DNA from: JACJWR01 sp964547485
GTDB taxonomy: Bacteria; Actinomycetota; Actinomycetes; S36-B12; UBA10799
Assembly (NCBI GenBank): GCA_964547485.1
Contig: CAZJNU010000005.1
Span: 1 to 64,000, forward strand
Reading direction: 5' to 3'
DNA: 64,000 bases
The notes beneath the pieces were generated by a model. That model did not search any database and had not been told where the DNA came from. It saw only the letters and a program-made list of their open reading frames with translations. Shown here in pieces: positions 35,777-42,978 of the stretch (position 1 is its first letter; every line of letters starts with the position of its first letter). The position numbers and the translations under genes are program-made.

Positions 35777-35806
35777 TTGATAGGATTATGATCGTACGAT
35801 AATCAA
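35777..35806 (-). promoter_or_regulatory. Promoter with TetR-type operator in the spacer
   Basis: On the minus strand TTGATT (35801-35806) and TATCAA (35777-35782) form -35 and -10 boxes 18 bp apart. The spacer contains the perfect palindrome ATCGTACGAT (35791-35800), flanked by GATTAT and ATAATC arms. The TetR gene ends 48 bp away, so it is the natural repressor. Bound protein would block RNA polymerase directly. Confidence 0.65.
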
Positions 35807-35854
35807 GACAGATGATGTGCGCAACCCACATTGGCCCAAGGGACGCCCGTTCTA

Positions 35855-36445
35855 CTACTGCTGGTTAGCCTCGCGGCGAATCATGTCCTGAGCACTGCGG
35901 ACACCGTGCTGGAGGATGGAGTCCGACAACTCCTTGTCACTTACGGCCCGGGCTAGTTGCATCGAGCCCACGAGCATTGTGAATAATGCGAACGCCGTCC
36001 CGCGGGCAGACGCGGGATGGTCGGGCTTCAGCCGAGTACAAATCTCATCCACGATCGCCATTGCGCCCACGGCATACCCGTCCTTGGTGGCAGCGTTACA
36101 GCGGCCGATTTCGTCAAGAAGGGCTGCTGAGGGACACCCGAGGTCGCAGTGATCGCGGTGTGCGGGCGACAGGTACTCGACGACCAAGACCTCAAGTCCT
36201 GCTCCGCCGGCCGGCAGCTCGCTGAACTCCGACACCTGCCGACCAAGCTGGTCTTCGACAACTGCCGCGACCAGGTCGTCCTTGGAGTCGAAGTGGGCGT
36301 AGAAGGCGCCGTTTGTGAGTCCGGCGTCGGCCATGAGTGTGGCGATGCCGGATCCGTCGATGCCGTCTTGCTTGAACCGGCGACCTGCCGTCTCGACGAT
36401 GCGTCGGCGGGTGGCTTCCTTATGCTCGCGACCATAGCGCGCCAT
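35855..36445 (-). CDS. TetR/AcrR family transcriptional regulator
   Basis: A 196-aa regulator. The N-terminal helix-turn-helix is clear: TRRRIVETAGRRFKQDGIDGSG then IATLMADAGLTNGAFYAHFDSKDDLV (quoted as two segments of one domain). The C-terminal ligand domain contains the cysteine in HRDHCDLGCPSAAL, typical of a TetR branch that often controls short-chain reductases and hydrolases. The hydrolase gene follows on the same strand after the operator-containing promoter, and the oxidoreductase after that. Confidence 0.93.
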   Translation of the reverse strand: MARYGREHKEATRRRIVETAGRRFKQDGIDGSGIATLMADAGLTNGAFYAHFDSKDDLVAAVVEDQLGRQVSEFSELPAGGAGLEVLVVEYLSPAHRDHCDLGCPSAALLDEIGRCNAATKDGYAVGAMAIVDEICTRLKPDHPASARGTAFALFTMLVGSMQLARAVSDKELSDSILQHGVRSAQDMIRREANQQ

Positions 36446-36584
36446 CTGGCCCTCCTCAACGACGTCCTGACTTCCTGACTTCCTGTCGGCAGCCTAACCT
36501 ATGGTCTGATGAACGTAATACTCTGACGGCGGAGCGCCACGCTGCGTCCCAGTTCGGATCTCTCGTAGCGCGGTGGCCTGATCG

Positions 36585-37382
36585 TCAACGGTCGTCGCGC
36601 ACGTAGAGCACCCCCGGTCGGCCGACTCGGCCTTCACTGGTGAACGCGGTTCGCTGCAACCGCGGCTCGACCATCCGCCGGAACGTGTCCCGTTGCAGCG
36701 GGCGTCCCGCGACCGCCTCGTGTACCCGCCGCAATTCGGTCAGGGTAAACGACGGTCCGGTCTCAGCGCCGGCCACCAATGCGTCCACCTCAGAATCGCC
36801 CATCAAGGTGCCGCGGTCCAAAGTTGGCACGTTTGGGGGGTGAGTGGTCGTTGTCATGCCTACGTCTGAGCTCAACGTCAAGCCGTCCGGATCCGGACGC
36901 CGGGCGTAGCGCTCCCGCAGCCGCTCAACCGCCATAGTGACGATCTCGTCGTGGTCCCAGGGAAGCCGACGAAACCTCCCGGGGAGTTGCACCCTGACGC
37001 AGCCATCGGAATCCTGCACGCGCACGATTCGGACGTCGTCGCGACGCGTCATCGCAGCCTGGAGTCGCTGGTGGGGTACCGCATCCATCTGCGCGACCGC
37101 GATCACCCAACCACGCTCGTCACGTTTCGGATCATCGAACACATGCAACTGGGTCGGCGCCAAGCCCTGCACGTCGGACTTCTCCCGCAACACCCGCAGC
37201 ACGGTTTCGGCGAGCCTCTCCCCAGCCCGGACAAATCCGCCAGGAATGTCCCACCGTCCCGGGTAGGCGTGACCGGCACGCTGATACACAAGCAGGCCCA
37301 GCCACGGTCGCGCCTCGGGGACAACCGTGAGCACTGCGACGTCCACCGCAACCGATGGACGGGCGAACTCCTCCCATTTCAT
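36585..37382 (-). CDS. NrtR-like Nudix-domain transcriptional regulator
   Basis: A 265-aa protein with an N-terminal Nudix fold (about 10-160) and a C-terminal winged helix (about 200-265, TLTELRRVHEAVAGRPLQRDTFRRM). The Nudix box is degenerate: GGFVRAGERLAETVLRVLREK has the first Glu, but the REUxEE core reads RVLREK, so hydrolysis is unlikely. That pattern is characteristic of NrtR, which senses ADP-ribose or related NAD metabolites and represses NAD-synthesis genes. No nad or nrt gene is next to it here. ATG 37382 is the assumed start. Confidence 0.85.
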   Translation of the reverse strand: MKWEEFARPSVAVDVAVLTVVPEARPWLGLLVYQRAGHAYPGRWDIPGGFVRAGERLAETVLRVLREKSDVQGLAPTQLHVFDDPKRDERGWVIAVAQMDAVPHQRLQAAMTRRDDVRIVRVQDSDGCVRVQLPGRFRRLPWDHDEIVTMAVERLRERYARRPDPDGLTLSSDVGMTTTTHPPNVPTLDRGTLMGDSEVDALVAGAETGPSFTLTELRRVHEAVAGRPLQRDTFRRMVEPRLQRTAFTSEGRVGRPGVLYVRDDR

Positions 37383-37469
37383 GGAGCCACGGTATCGGCA
37401 ACCAGTGCTCCACCTAGAGTCTGCGCATAGGCGCACCCTTGCTAGTGCGATTAGTTTGCGCGCCTCCGC

Positions 37470-38303
37470 TCAATGGCGAATCGCATCCCGATGAGGCGTC
37501 CGCGTCTGCTGCGAGGACGGCCAACCGATCGAAATTCTCATCCGGAGTGCGCCCGGTGAAATGCCGCGCCATTTCCCGCTACCGCTCGACGATTCGAGCG
37601 AGGCAGCGCCAGCGCGGTGCCAGCCCAGACTCTCCAGTCGCGCACTGGCCAGCGTGCTCTGCTGTCGACGCAGACCGCCGATGATCCGTTCCTCAAGATC
37701 CTCGAGGTCGTCCAACTCGGTCGAAGGCTTGCGTTGGAGGCTGATCGCATCGGCGAACAACTGAGCCGTCGTCGCCAGTTCGTCGAGGAAGTGGCGACGA
37801 GCCGACTCTGGCAGGACGACCGTGGACACGAGCAGCCCGATCGCTCCTCCGATGAAAATGTTCGCGATTCGCCATAGGGCAAACGAAACGCCTTCGCAGG
37901 CAGGGACCGAGACAACGATGATGAGGCTGATACCGGCGTACAACGCCAAATAGCTGTGCCGGGCGTCCGTCAGGAAGAGTCCAGCCGCAAAGCTGGCGGC
38001 GGCCCCGACGAGCAGGATCATGGCGCTGCCGTGCGGCCCCGGCAAGACGATGACGGCCAAGCCAAGGCCGCACCCGATGGCGGTCGCGGCTGCCCGCTGG
38101 CTGGACTTCTTCAGAACACCCCCGGCGTAGCGATCCGTGCTCATCACCACGGCCACCGTGATCGGGATCCACACGGCCCCCGGCACCAGGTTGAAGGCGA
38201 CGAAAACCAGACCGATGGTCACGCCGATGGCGAACCGCAAGGCCCGTACCGACCTTGGACGGTCGTCCCGCAGTAGTCCGAGACGCATCGGGGTTATGCC
38301 CAC
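37470..38303 (-). CDS. FUSC-family membrane protein
   Basis: A 277-aa protein with six or so membrane helices in the first 170 residues (VRALRFAIGVTIGLVFVAF to IGLLVSTVVLPESARR), then a cytoplasmic helical part. This is the FUSC/aromatic-acid-exporter-like fold. The last 50 residues (from about SLGWHRAG) are Ser/Arg-rich and atypical. An adjacent frame would read REMARHFTGRTPDENFDRL after a TAG codon, so a frameshift or poor sequence near the end is possible. Its start region (GTG 38303) lies inside the 55-bp sequence duplicated at the assembly gap. Confidence 0.75.
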   Translation of the reverse strand: MGITPMRLGLLRDDRPRSVRALRFAIGVTIGLVFVAFNLVPGAVWIPITVAVVMSTDRYAGGVLKKSSQRAAATAIGCGLGLAVIVLPGPHGSAMILLVGAAASFAAGLFLTDARHSYLALYAGISLIIVVSVPACEGVSFALWRIANIFIGGAIGLLVSTVVLPESARRHFLDELATTAQLFADAISLQRKPSTELDDLEDLEERIIGGLRRQQSTLASARLESLGWHRAGAASLESSSGSGKWRGISPGALRMRISIGWPSSQQTRTPHRDAIRH

Positions 38304-38487
38304 GGGGTGAGTCTGGCAGCAGCGTGCAAAACNNNNNNNNNNNNNNNNNNNNNNNNNNNNNNNNNNNNNNNNNNNNNNNNNNNNNNNNNNNNNNNNNNNN
38401 NNNNNNNNNNNNNNNNNNNNNNNNNNNNNNNNCCGAGACGCATCGGGGTTATGCCCACGGGGTGAGTCTGGCAGCAGCGTGCAAAAC
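38278..38487. repeat. 100-N assembly gap flanked by identical 55-bp copies
   Basis: Bases 38333-38432 are N. The 55 bp before the gap (38278-38332) are identical to the 55 bp after it (38433-38487). A length of exactly 55 equals a common assembler k-mer, so the two contig ends probably overlap and the real gap is likely zero or negative. The true divergent spacer between the FUSC and channel genes would then be about 158 bp. Confidence 0.9.
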
Positions 38488-38616
38488 GACGCATCCAGCC
38501 GACTGCCTGGGTGCCTACCTATCCCCTATCATCGGCGCCATGCCGAGTCGACCATCCACGGGCGCCACCGAGCCGGCAACCTCGGCGCCCCAGGGTGCGC
38601 TCCGCGGACCTTCCTG

Positions 38617-40581
38617 ATGGCGCGTTCCTCCCGCCGCCTCCCGGCCGGATCCTATGTTCGCTACTGGTACGACAGAGCCGTCACCAAAGGCCTACCCGGA
38701 CTGCTGTTCATCACCTTCGTCGGCGCGGCGACGCTGCTACTCGTAGTGACACCCGCGTTGCTGGCCATCGACGCGATCGCCACTGGCCACGCTGACTTCG
38801 GCCGATTCCTTTCTCTGTACTGGGGAGGATTTCGCTCGCTGTTCAGGGCGGGTACCGCCAGCGGTCCGTGGCACGAGCAGTTGCAGACGGTGCTGTTCGC
38901 GATCATTGCTCTGCTGTTCTCCGGAGCTGTGCTTGGCACCGTCATCCATGCCCTCCGCGACAAGATGGAACGCCTTCGGGAGGGCGGCGGACAGATCATC
39001 GCCACCGAGCACACGGTGCTCCTCGGTTGGTCCAGGATCGGCTTCACGATCCTCAACGAACTGGCCCTGCAGAACCTCCGCCGAGGTCGAGCCTGGATCG
39101 CCATCCTGAGCTCCGAGCGCAAGTCCGTCCTCGAGGGGCAATTGACGAGAGAGGTGTCACGCCGGACAACCCGGATCGCCGTTCGCAGTGCCAGCCAGCC
39201 CGGGGTCGCGCAACTCGACCTGGTGCGTGTGGGCGACGCGAGAAGCGTCATTGTGTTGGGCGATTGGACTACCGCCGACCATGACACTGACGTGATCACG
39301 GGTCTGCTTCTGCTACGTAGGTACACCGAACAGCACCCCCAGTTCCGAGCCACTGTGGTCGCGGGTCTGGTCCGACCCGAGAACATGGGGCCGGCGCGGG
39401 TCGCCGCCGGACCCGAGGCGAGCCTGGTGTCACTGGAGGAGTTGATGTCTCGCCTGACCTTCCAAGTGACCCAGCAGCCGGGTCTGATCCAGGTGTTTGA
39501 GGCCCTGTTCAGTTCCGCGGCGGCGATCCAGATAGTGCGGGAATCGCGACTGACTGGTCGGCTATTCGGTGAGACTGCGCACCTCTGGACCGGGTCGACA
39601 CCTATCGGACTCGTTCGTGGCGACCAAATTCGGCTGCTCCCACCGAGGGCTACCGTGATCGAGCAGGGGGACGGTCTGGTGGTCGTGACCGGAAACGACG
39701 CTGGATTTGAGGGGCGACCCGCCGAGCCAGATGGGGGCGGCGAACCCCGATCTGGGAACGCTTCTGAGGGTGAGGATGCGGGCGCCTGGTTGTATCTGGG
39801 TTGGTCGCGAAGCCTCGAGGTCGTCCTAGACCTCCACGACAAGTCGCTGACGATGACCACGCCCGTCACGCTCGCGGTACCCCCCGAGCACACCGGCGAG
39901 GCCGAAGCGCTCGCCCAACGTCCGTTCCGGAACCTGCAGATCATCGTCGCAACCTGCCCCCGAGACCGACCCCTCGGCGATGCCCTCGCCGAGGTGGAGC
40001 TCGCGTCGTTGGCGAGGGTGGTGGTCTTCGTCCAGCGCCGCGCCGACGGCACCCCGAGCGACGCCGATACGCTGCTCGCTCGGCTGCAACTGGCGGACCT
40101 CTTCGAACGGGATCCATCGGACCTACCGCCGCCGGTGGTAGTGACCGAACTGGTCGATGACCGATTCCGGAGCATTTCGCCGGCCGCGTTCGCCCGAAAC
40201 ATGGTTGTCGGCTCGCGGCTGGTGGCGTTGATGTTCGCCCAGCTTTCGGATACTCCGGAACTGTTGGGGATCTACCGGCAACTCCTCGGCGCTGACGGCA
40301 TCCAGTTGCGCTTGAGTCCGGCCAGCCTCTACCTCTCCAACGGCGATGACCGCGACACGACATACGCGGAGGTCGTGTCATCGGCGAACCTCCGAGGTGA
40401 GGTCACACTCGGCTATCGCCTCGCCTCCGAGATCGACGACCGCGACCGTGGTTTCGGAGTCCACATCACCCCAGCCATCGGCGGGCAGACCAAACTGGGA
40501 CGAGAGGATTCGGTGCTCGTGATCCGTCGCGTGACGGAACCACCCAAGTTCGTCGTGCCGGATCGTTCCGGCACGGAGTGA
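38617..40581 (+). CDS. CASTOR/POLLUX-like ion channel with RCK-type domains
   Basis: A 654-aa protein with two clear N-terminal membrane helices (about 28-51 and 91-112) separated by an amphipathic, possibly pore-lining segment. A long cytoplasmic region follows, starting IIATEHTVLLGWSRIGFTIL, an RCK-like nucleotide-binding motif with Trp instead of the second Gly. A similar block, AWLYLGWSRSLEVVLDL, opens a second RCK-like unit (about residue 395). This is the bacterial branch of the CASTOR/POLLUX (DMI1) cation-channel family of plant nuclear envelopes. It probably conducts K+ or Ca2+ under control of a bound ligand. ATG 38617; a longer frame upstream crosses the contig junction. Confidence 0.85.
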   Translation: MARSSRRLPAGSYVRYWYDRAVTKGLPGLLFITFVGAATLLLVVTPALLAIDAIATGHADFGRFLSLYWGGFRSLFRAGTASGPWHEQLQTVLFAIIALLFSGAVLGTVIHALRDKMERLREGGGQIIATEHTVLLGWSRIGFTILNELALQNLRRGRAWIAILSSERKSVLEGQLTREVSRRTTRIAVRSASQPGVAQLDLVRVGDARSVIVLGDWTTADHDTDVITGLLLLRRYTEQHPQFRATVVAGLVRPENMGPARVAAGPEASLVSLEELMSRLTFQVTQQPGLIQVFEALFSSAAAIQIVRESRLTGRLFGETAHLWTGSTPIGLVRGDQIRLLPPRATVIEQGDGLVVVTGNDAGFEGRPAEPDGGGEPRSGNASEGEDAGAWLYLGWSRSLEVVLDLHDKSLTMTTPVTLAVPPEHTGEAEALAQRPFRNLQIIVATCPRDRPLGDALAEVELASLARVVVFVQRRADGTPSDADTLLARLQLADLFERDPSDLPPPVVVTELVDDRFRSISPAAFARNMVVGSRLVALMFAQLSDTPELLGIYRQLLGADGIQLRLSPASLYLSNGDDRDTTYAEVVSSANLRGEVTLGYRLASEIDDRDRGFGVHITPAIGGQTKLGREDSVLVIRRVTEPPKFVVPDRSGTE

Positions 40582-40657
40582 GCGTCTGGTCAGGCGCGAA
40601 TCTGGGGATCTTCCGGGTGTCCAACACCCAAGAAACACCACACCAGGAGGATCTCTC

Positions 40658-41494
40658 ATGCGCACCACATTCGGCGTTCTGCTCGCCGCCGGAGCCATCA
40701 CCGCCACCGGACTTGCGGTGGCAACGCCGGCATCCGCGACACCCACGACACCGCAGTCAGCCTCGGCTACCGAACTGAATGGGGCCGTCCTCAAGGACGT
40801 CTCGCTGACGTTGCACAACAACACCGACATGGCGTTTCAGTACCGGGATGGTAGTGATCTCCGCACCCTGCTCCCGGGCCAGCGCATCGCCACCCAAGGT
40901 GACGGCACTCGCCTGATGGCGTGGTTGCCCGGCCCGAAGGCGGGCAACGACGTGTTCATCCAGGCCAACGCCTTCAATCACGGAATCGGCACCCCGGATG
41001 TTCGCGGAATGCTCACCGTCGGCGGTGAGACCCGGCAACGCACAGAGCACCAAGGCGAGGACGAATACGACAAGCTCGTCGAACTGCACGGGTTGAGCCT
41101 GTCCGGCTACCGGCACGCGGACACGGCGACGAAGAACTTCACTGTCACCATCGACAAGCACAGCGCGGCCAAGGCAACGGTCGACAACACCGCCTCGGCG
41201 CGCAACACGTATGTCTACATCGACGGCAAACTCCATCCGGTCCGCAAGGGTCAGACCGCCGCCCTGCCAGAACTGACCCGCGGAAAGTCGGCCGCGTGGA
41301 CCTTCAAGACAGGCGGTCACGACCAGACTGTGTACGTCACCTGGGTTGGCCAGACTGCGACCTTCACGACGCCTGGCCGTCTCGCTGTGACCCTGTTGGC
41401 GGGGCAGTCTGCGCAGCAGGGAAACCTGACGATCAGTCGAGCCGACACCGGCCACCAGGCGGTCACGGCCTACACCCTGAAGGTGCTGAACTGA
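40658..41494 (+). CDS. Secreted protein of unknown function
   Basis: A 278-aa protein with a Sec signal peptide (MRTTFGVLLAAGAITATGLA; cleavage probably after ATPASA, about residue 27). The mature part is beta-rich, with LTLHNNTDMAFQYRDGSDL and NTYVYIDGKLHPVRKGQ resembling aegerolysin-like or surface-sandwich segments, but I do not recognise a family. It has no lipobox or LPxTG. A strong AGGAGG lies 8 nt upstream. The TGA stop falls in the first copy of a 16-bp tandem duplication and a terminator follows. Confidence 0.7.
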   Translation: MRTTFGVLLAAGAITATGLAVATPASATPTTPQSASATELNGAVLKDVSLTLHNNTDMAFQYRDGSDLRTLLPGQRIATQGDGTRLMAWLPGPKAGNDVFIQANAFNHGIGTPDVRGMLTVGGETRQRTEHQGEDEYDKLVELHGLSLSGYRHADTATKNFTVTIDKHSAAKATVDNTASARNTYVYIDGKLHPVRKGQTAALPELTRGKSAAWTFKTGGHDQTVYVTWVGQTATFTTPGRLAVTLLAGQSAQQGNLTISRADTGHQAVTAYTLKVLN

Positions 41495-41523
41495 TCTGGA
41501 ACTGCGCTGATCTGGAACTGCGC
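41492..41523. repeat. 16-bp tandem duplication at a stop codon
   Basis: TGATCTGGAACTGCGC occurs twice in tandem (41492-41507 and 41508-41523). The first TGA is the stop of the secreted protein gene. It looks like a recent slippage or duplication. Confidence 0.85.
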
Positions 41524-41531
41524 GAGTGGTT

Positions 41532-41565
41532 GTGTGGGCTGCCGGCCGATGCTGGCAGCCCACAC
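41532..41565. terminator. Bidirectional terminator hairpin
   Basis: GTGTGGGCTGCC (41532-41543) and GGCAGCCCACAC (41554-41565) form a perfect 12-bp stem with a 10-nt loop between the convergent secreted-protein and hydrolase genes. No T tract. Confidence 0.75.
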
Positions 41566-41596
41566 CTGTGTCTGCACCAGGTTACGCGCTGAACGG

Positions 41597-42388
41597 TTAC
41601 CGCAGACTTGCGACGAAGTCACCGATGAGCGCCGCAACGTCGTCCGGTTGCTCAACGTGGGGGAAGTGTCCGGCACCGGGGAGGAGTTCGATCCGGGCCC
41701 CGGGTACCTGGGCGCCGATCAACTTCAGCCAGGGCGAGCTCTGGCCAGGCCGAAGGGACACGCGCACTCGATCCGCGTTCATCGCAGTGCTCTGAATCAC
41801 CATCAACGGGACGCTGACCCCTGCCAGCGCGGCATTCATGGTGCCGGCGTCCCAGCGTGCCAGCCGCGGGAACAATGCCCTGCCGACGGGGGTCGGCAGC
41901 CGCAGCGCGCGATCGATGATGGCGTTCTTCACGTCCGGGTCGCTGGCAGGGGTAAACATTGCCTCGAAGAACCTTTGAATGAAGGGTTCGTACCCTTCTG
42001 CGTCCAATTGGTCCGCCATTTCTCGCTCAGCGGCCGACGGATCACCTGCACCAACCGCACTGCCGTCGAGCAGGACGATTCCTGCCACCCGCTCGGAGGC
42101 ATCTCGATAGGCCTCCAGCACGACTCGGCATCCCATACTGTGGCCCACCAACACGACAGCGGACAGATCCAACTCCTCGAGCAATAGTGCCACGTCCGAG
42201 CCGTAGGTTTCGATCGAGCAGTCCGCGGGTAGCCCGGGGGTCGCGCCATGCCCGCGAAGGTCGCAGGCAATCAGACTGTAGCTACCGTCCAGCCGGTCGA
42301 ACTGGGCCTGCCAATCAGACCAGTCACAGCCGAAACCATGGACAAAGACAATTGGTCGGTCGCCAAGCCCGCTTCGCTCAAAGTGCAT
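41597..42388 (-). CDS. Alpha/beta-fold hydrolase
   Basis: A 263-aa hydrolase with PIVFVHGFGCDWSDWQAQF (oxyanion loop), IACDLRGHG, the nucleophile elbow LVGHSMGCR (about residue 83) and a catalytic His in GAGHFPHVEQPDDV. It belongs to the broad BioH/haloperoxidase-like group. ATG 42388 is taken because homology starts at MHFERSGLGDRP; an in-frame GTG at 42406 is also possible. The substrate is not evident. Confidence 0.87.
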   Translation of the reverse strand: MHFERSGLGDRPIVFVHGFGCDWSDWQAQFDRLDGSYSLIACDLRGHGATPGLPADCSIETYGSDVALLLEELDLSAVVLVGHSMGCRVVLEAYRDASERVAGIVLLDGSAVGAGDPSAAEREMADQLDAEGYEPFIQRFFEAMFTPASDPDVKNAIIDRALRLPTPVGRALFPRLARWDAGTMNAALAGVSVPLMVIQSTAMNADRVRVSLRPGQSSPWLKLIGAQVPGARIELLPGAGHFPHVEQPDDVAALIGDFVASLR

Positions 42389-42434
42389 GTCGTCAACCGA
42401 CCTCACAGTTAGGGATTGGTGACCAGCGTGCAGA

Positions 42435-42476
42435 CGGCGATGACCACGGCTGATCGTGCGGCCGTGGTCATCGCCG
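42435..42476 (-). terminator. Perfect 16-bp hairpin after the SHOCT gene
   Basis: CGGCGATGACCACGGC (42435-42450) pairs perfectly with 42461-42476 around the 10-nt loop TGATCGTGCG. It lies 28 nt past the stop of the minus-strand SHOCT gene and before the next gene on that strand, a good terminator position. Confidence 0.75.
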
Positions 42477-42504
42477 AAACGCAGGAAGCTCTCGCTGCAT
42501 CCGG

Positions 42505-42891
42505 TTAGCTGAGCGCCTTGGCCTTCATCGAGTCGAACTCCGCCTGCGTGATGGTGCCTGCGTCCAACAGGGCCTTCGCCGAGCTGATCTGGTCCGCTGC
42601 CGAGTCGCCCGAGCCAGCCACTGACTTGATGTATTCCGACTGTGCCGCCTGGATTTCTTTCTGTTGCTCGACCGCGCGGCGTGACATGCCACTGCCGCGA
42701 GCGATCAGGTAGATGAGCACACCGAACCAAGGGACGACAATCACCAGGATCACCCACAGCGTCTTCGCGAAGCCGCCCATGTCGTGGCTACGGAAGATGT
42801 CGCCGAAGATCCAGAACAGGCACATGAACCAGGCGAAGAAGAGGAAGAACTCGAACAGGGCGATGATGAATGATCCGTTGTCATTGAACAT
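42505..42891 (-). CDS. SHOCT-domain membrane protein
   Basis: A 128-aa protein with two N-terminal membrane helices (about 7-30 and 43-65; the PLDc_N-like WVILVIVVPWFGVLIYLIARG) and a C-terminal SHOCT motif (about 95-125: ISSAKALLDAGTITQAEFDSMKAK, a short helix pair). SHOCT domains occur at the ends of many membrane proteins and probably mediate oligomerisation. The function is unknown. Confidence 0.85.
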   Translation of the reverse strand: MFNDNGSFIIALFEFFLFFAWFMCLFWIFGDIFRSHDMGGFAKTLWVILVIVVPWFGVLIYLIARGSGMSRRAVEQQKEIQAAQSEYIKSVAGSGDSAADQISSAKALLDAGTITQAEFDSMKAKALS

Positions 42892-42978
42892 GTCACGAGA
42901 CTACTTGCGTCAGGTTGACAACTGACACGCGACGCGCCACGCGTAGTTCCGCAGTTGGAACCGAGCTCCCTGCTTGCC

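Noticed and set aside
34917..35831. Longer start for the TetR-controlled hydrolase
   Set aside because: The extra 23 residues would be translated from the operator-promoter region, and AGGAG precedes the ATG at 35762.
38255..38617. Open frame running through the N gap
   Set aside because: Created by undefined bases and the duplicated 55 bp; not a real coding region.
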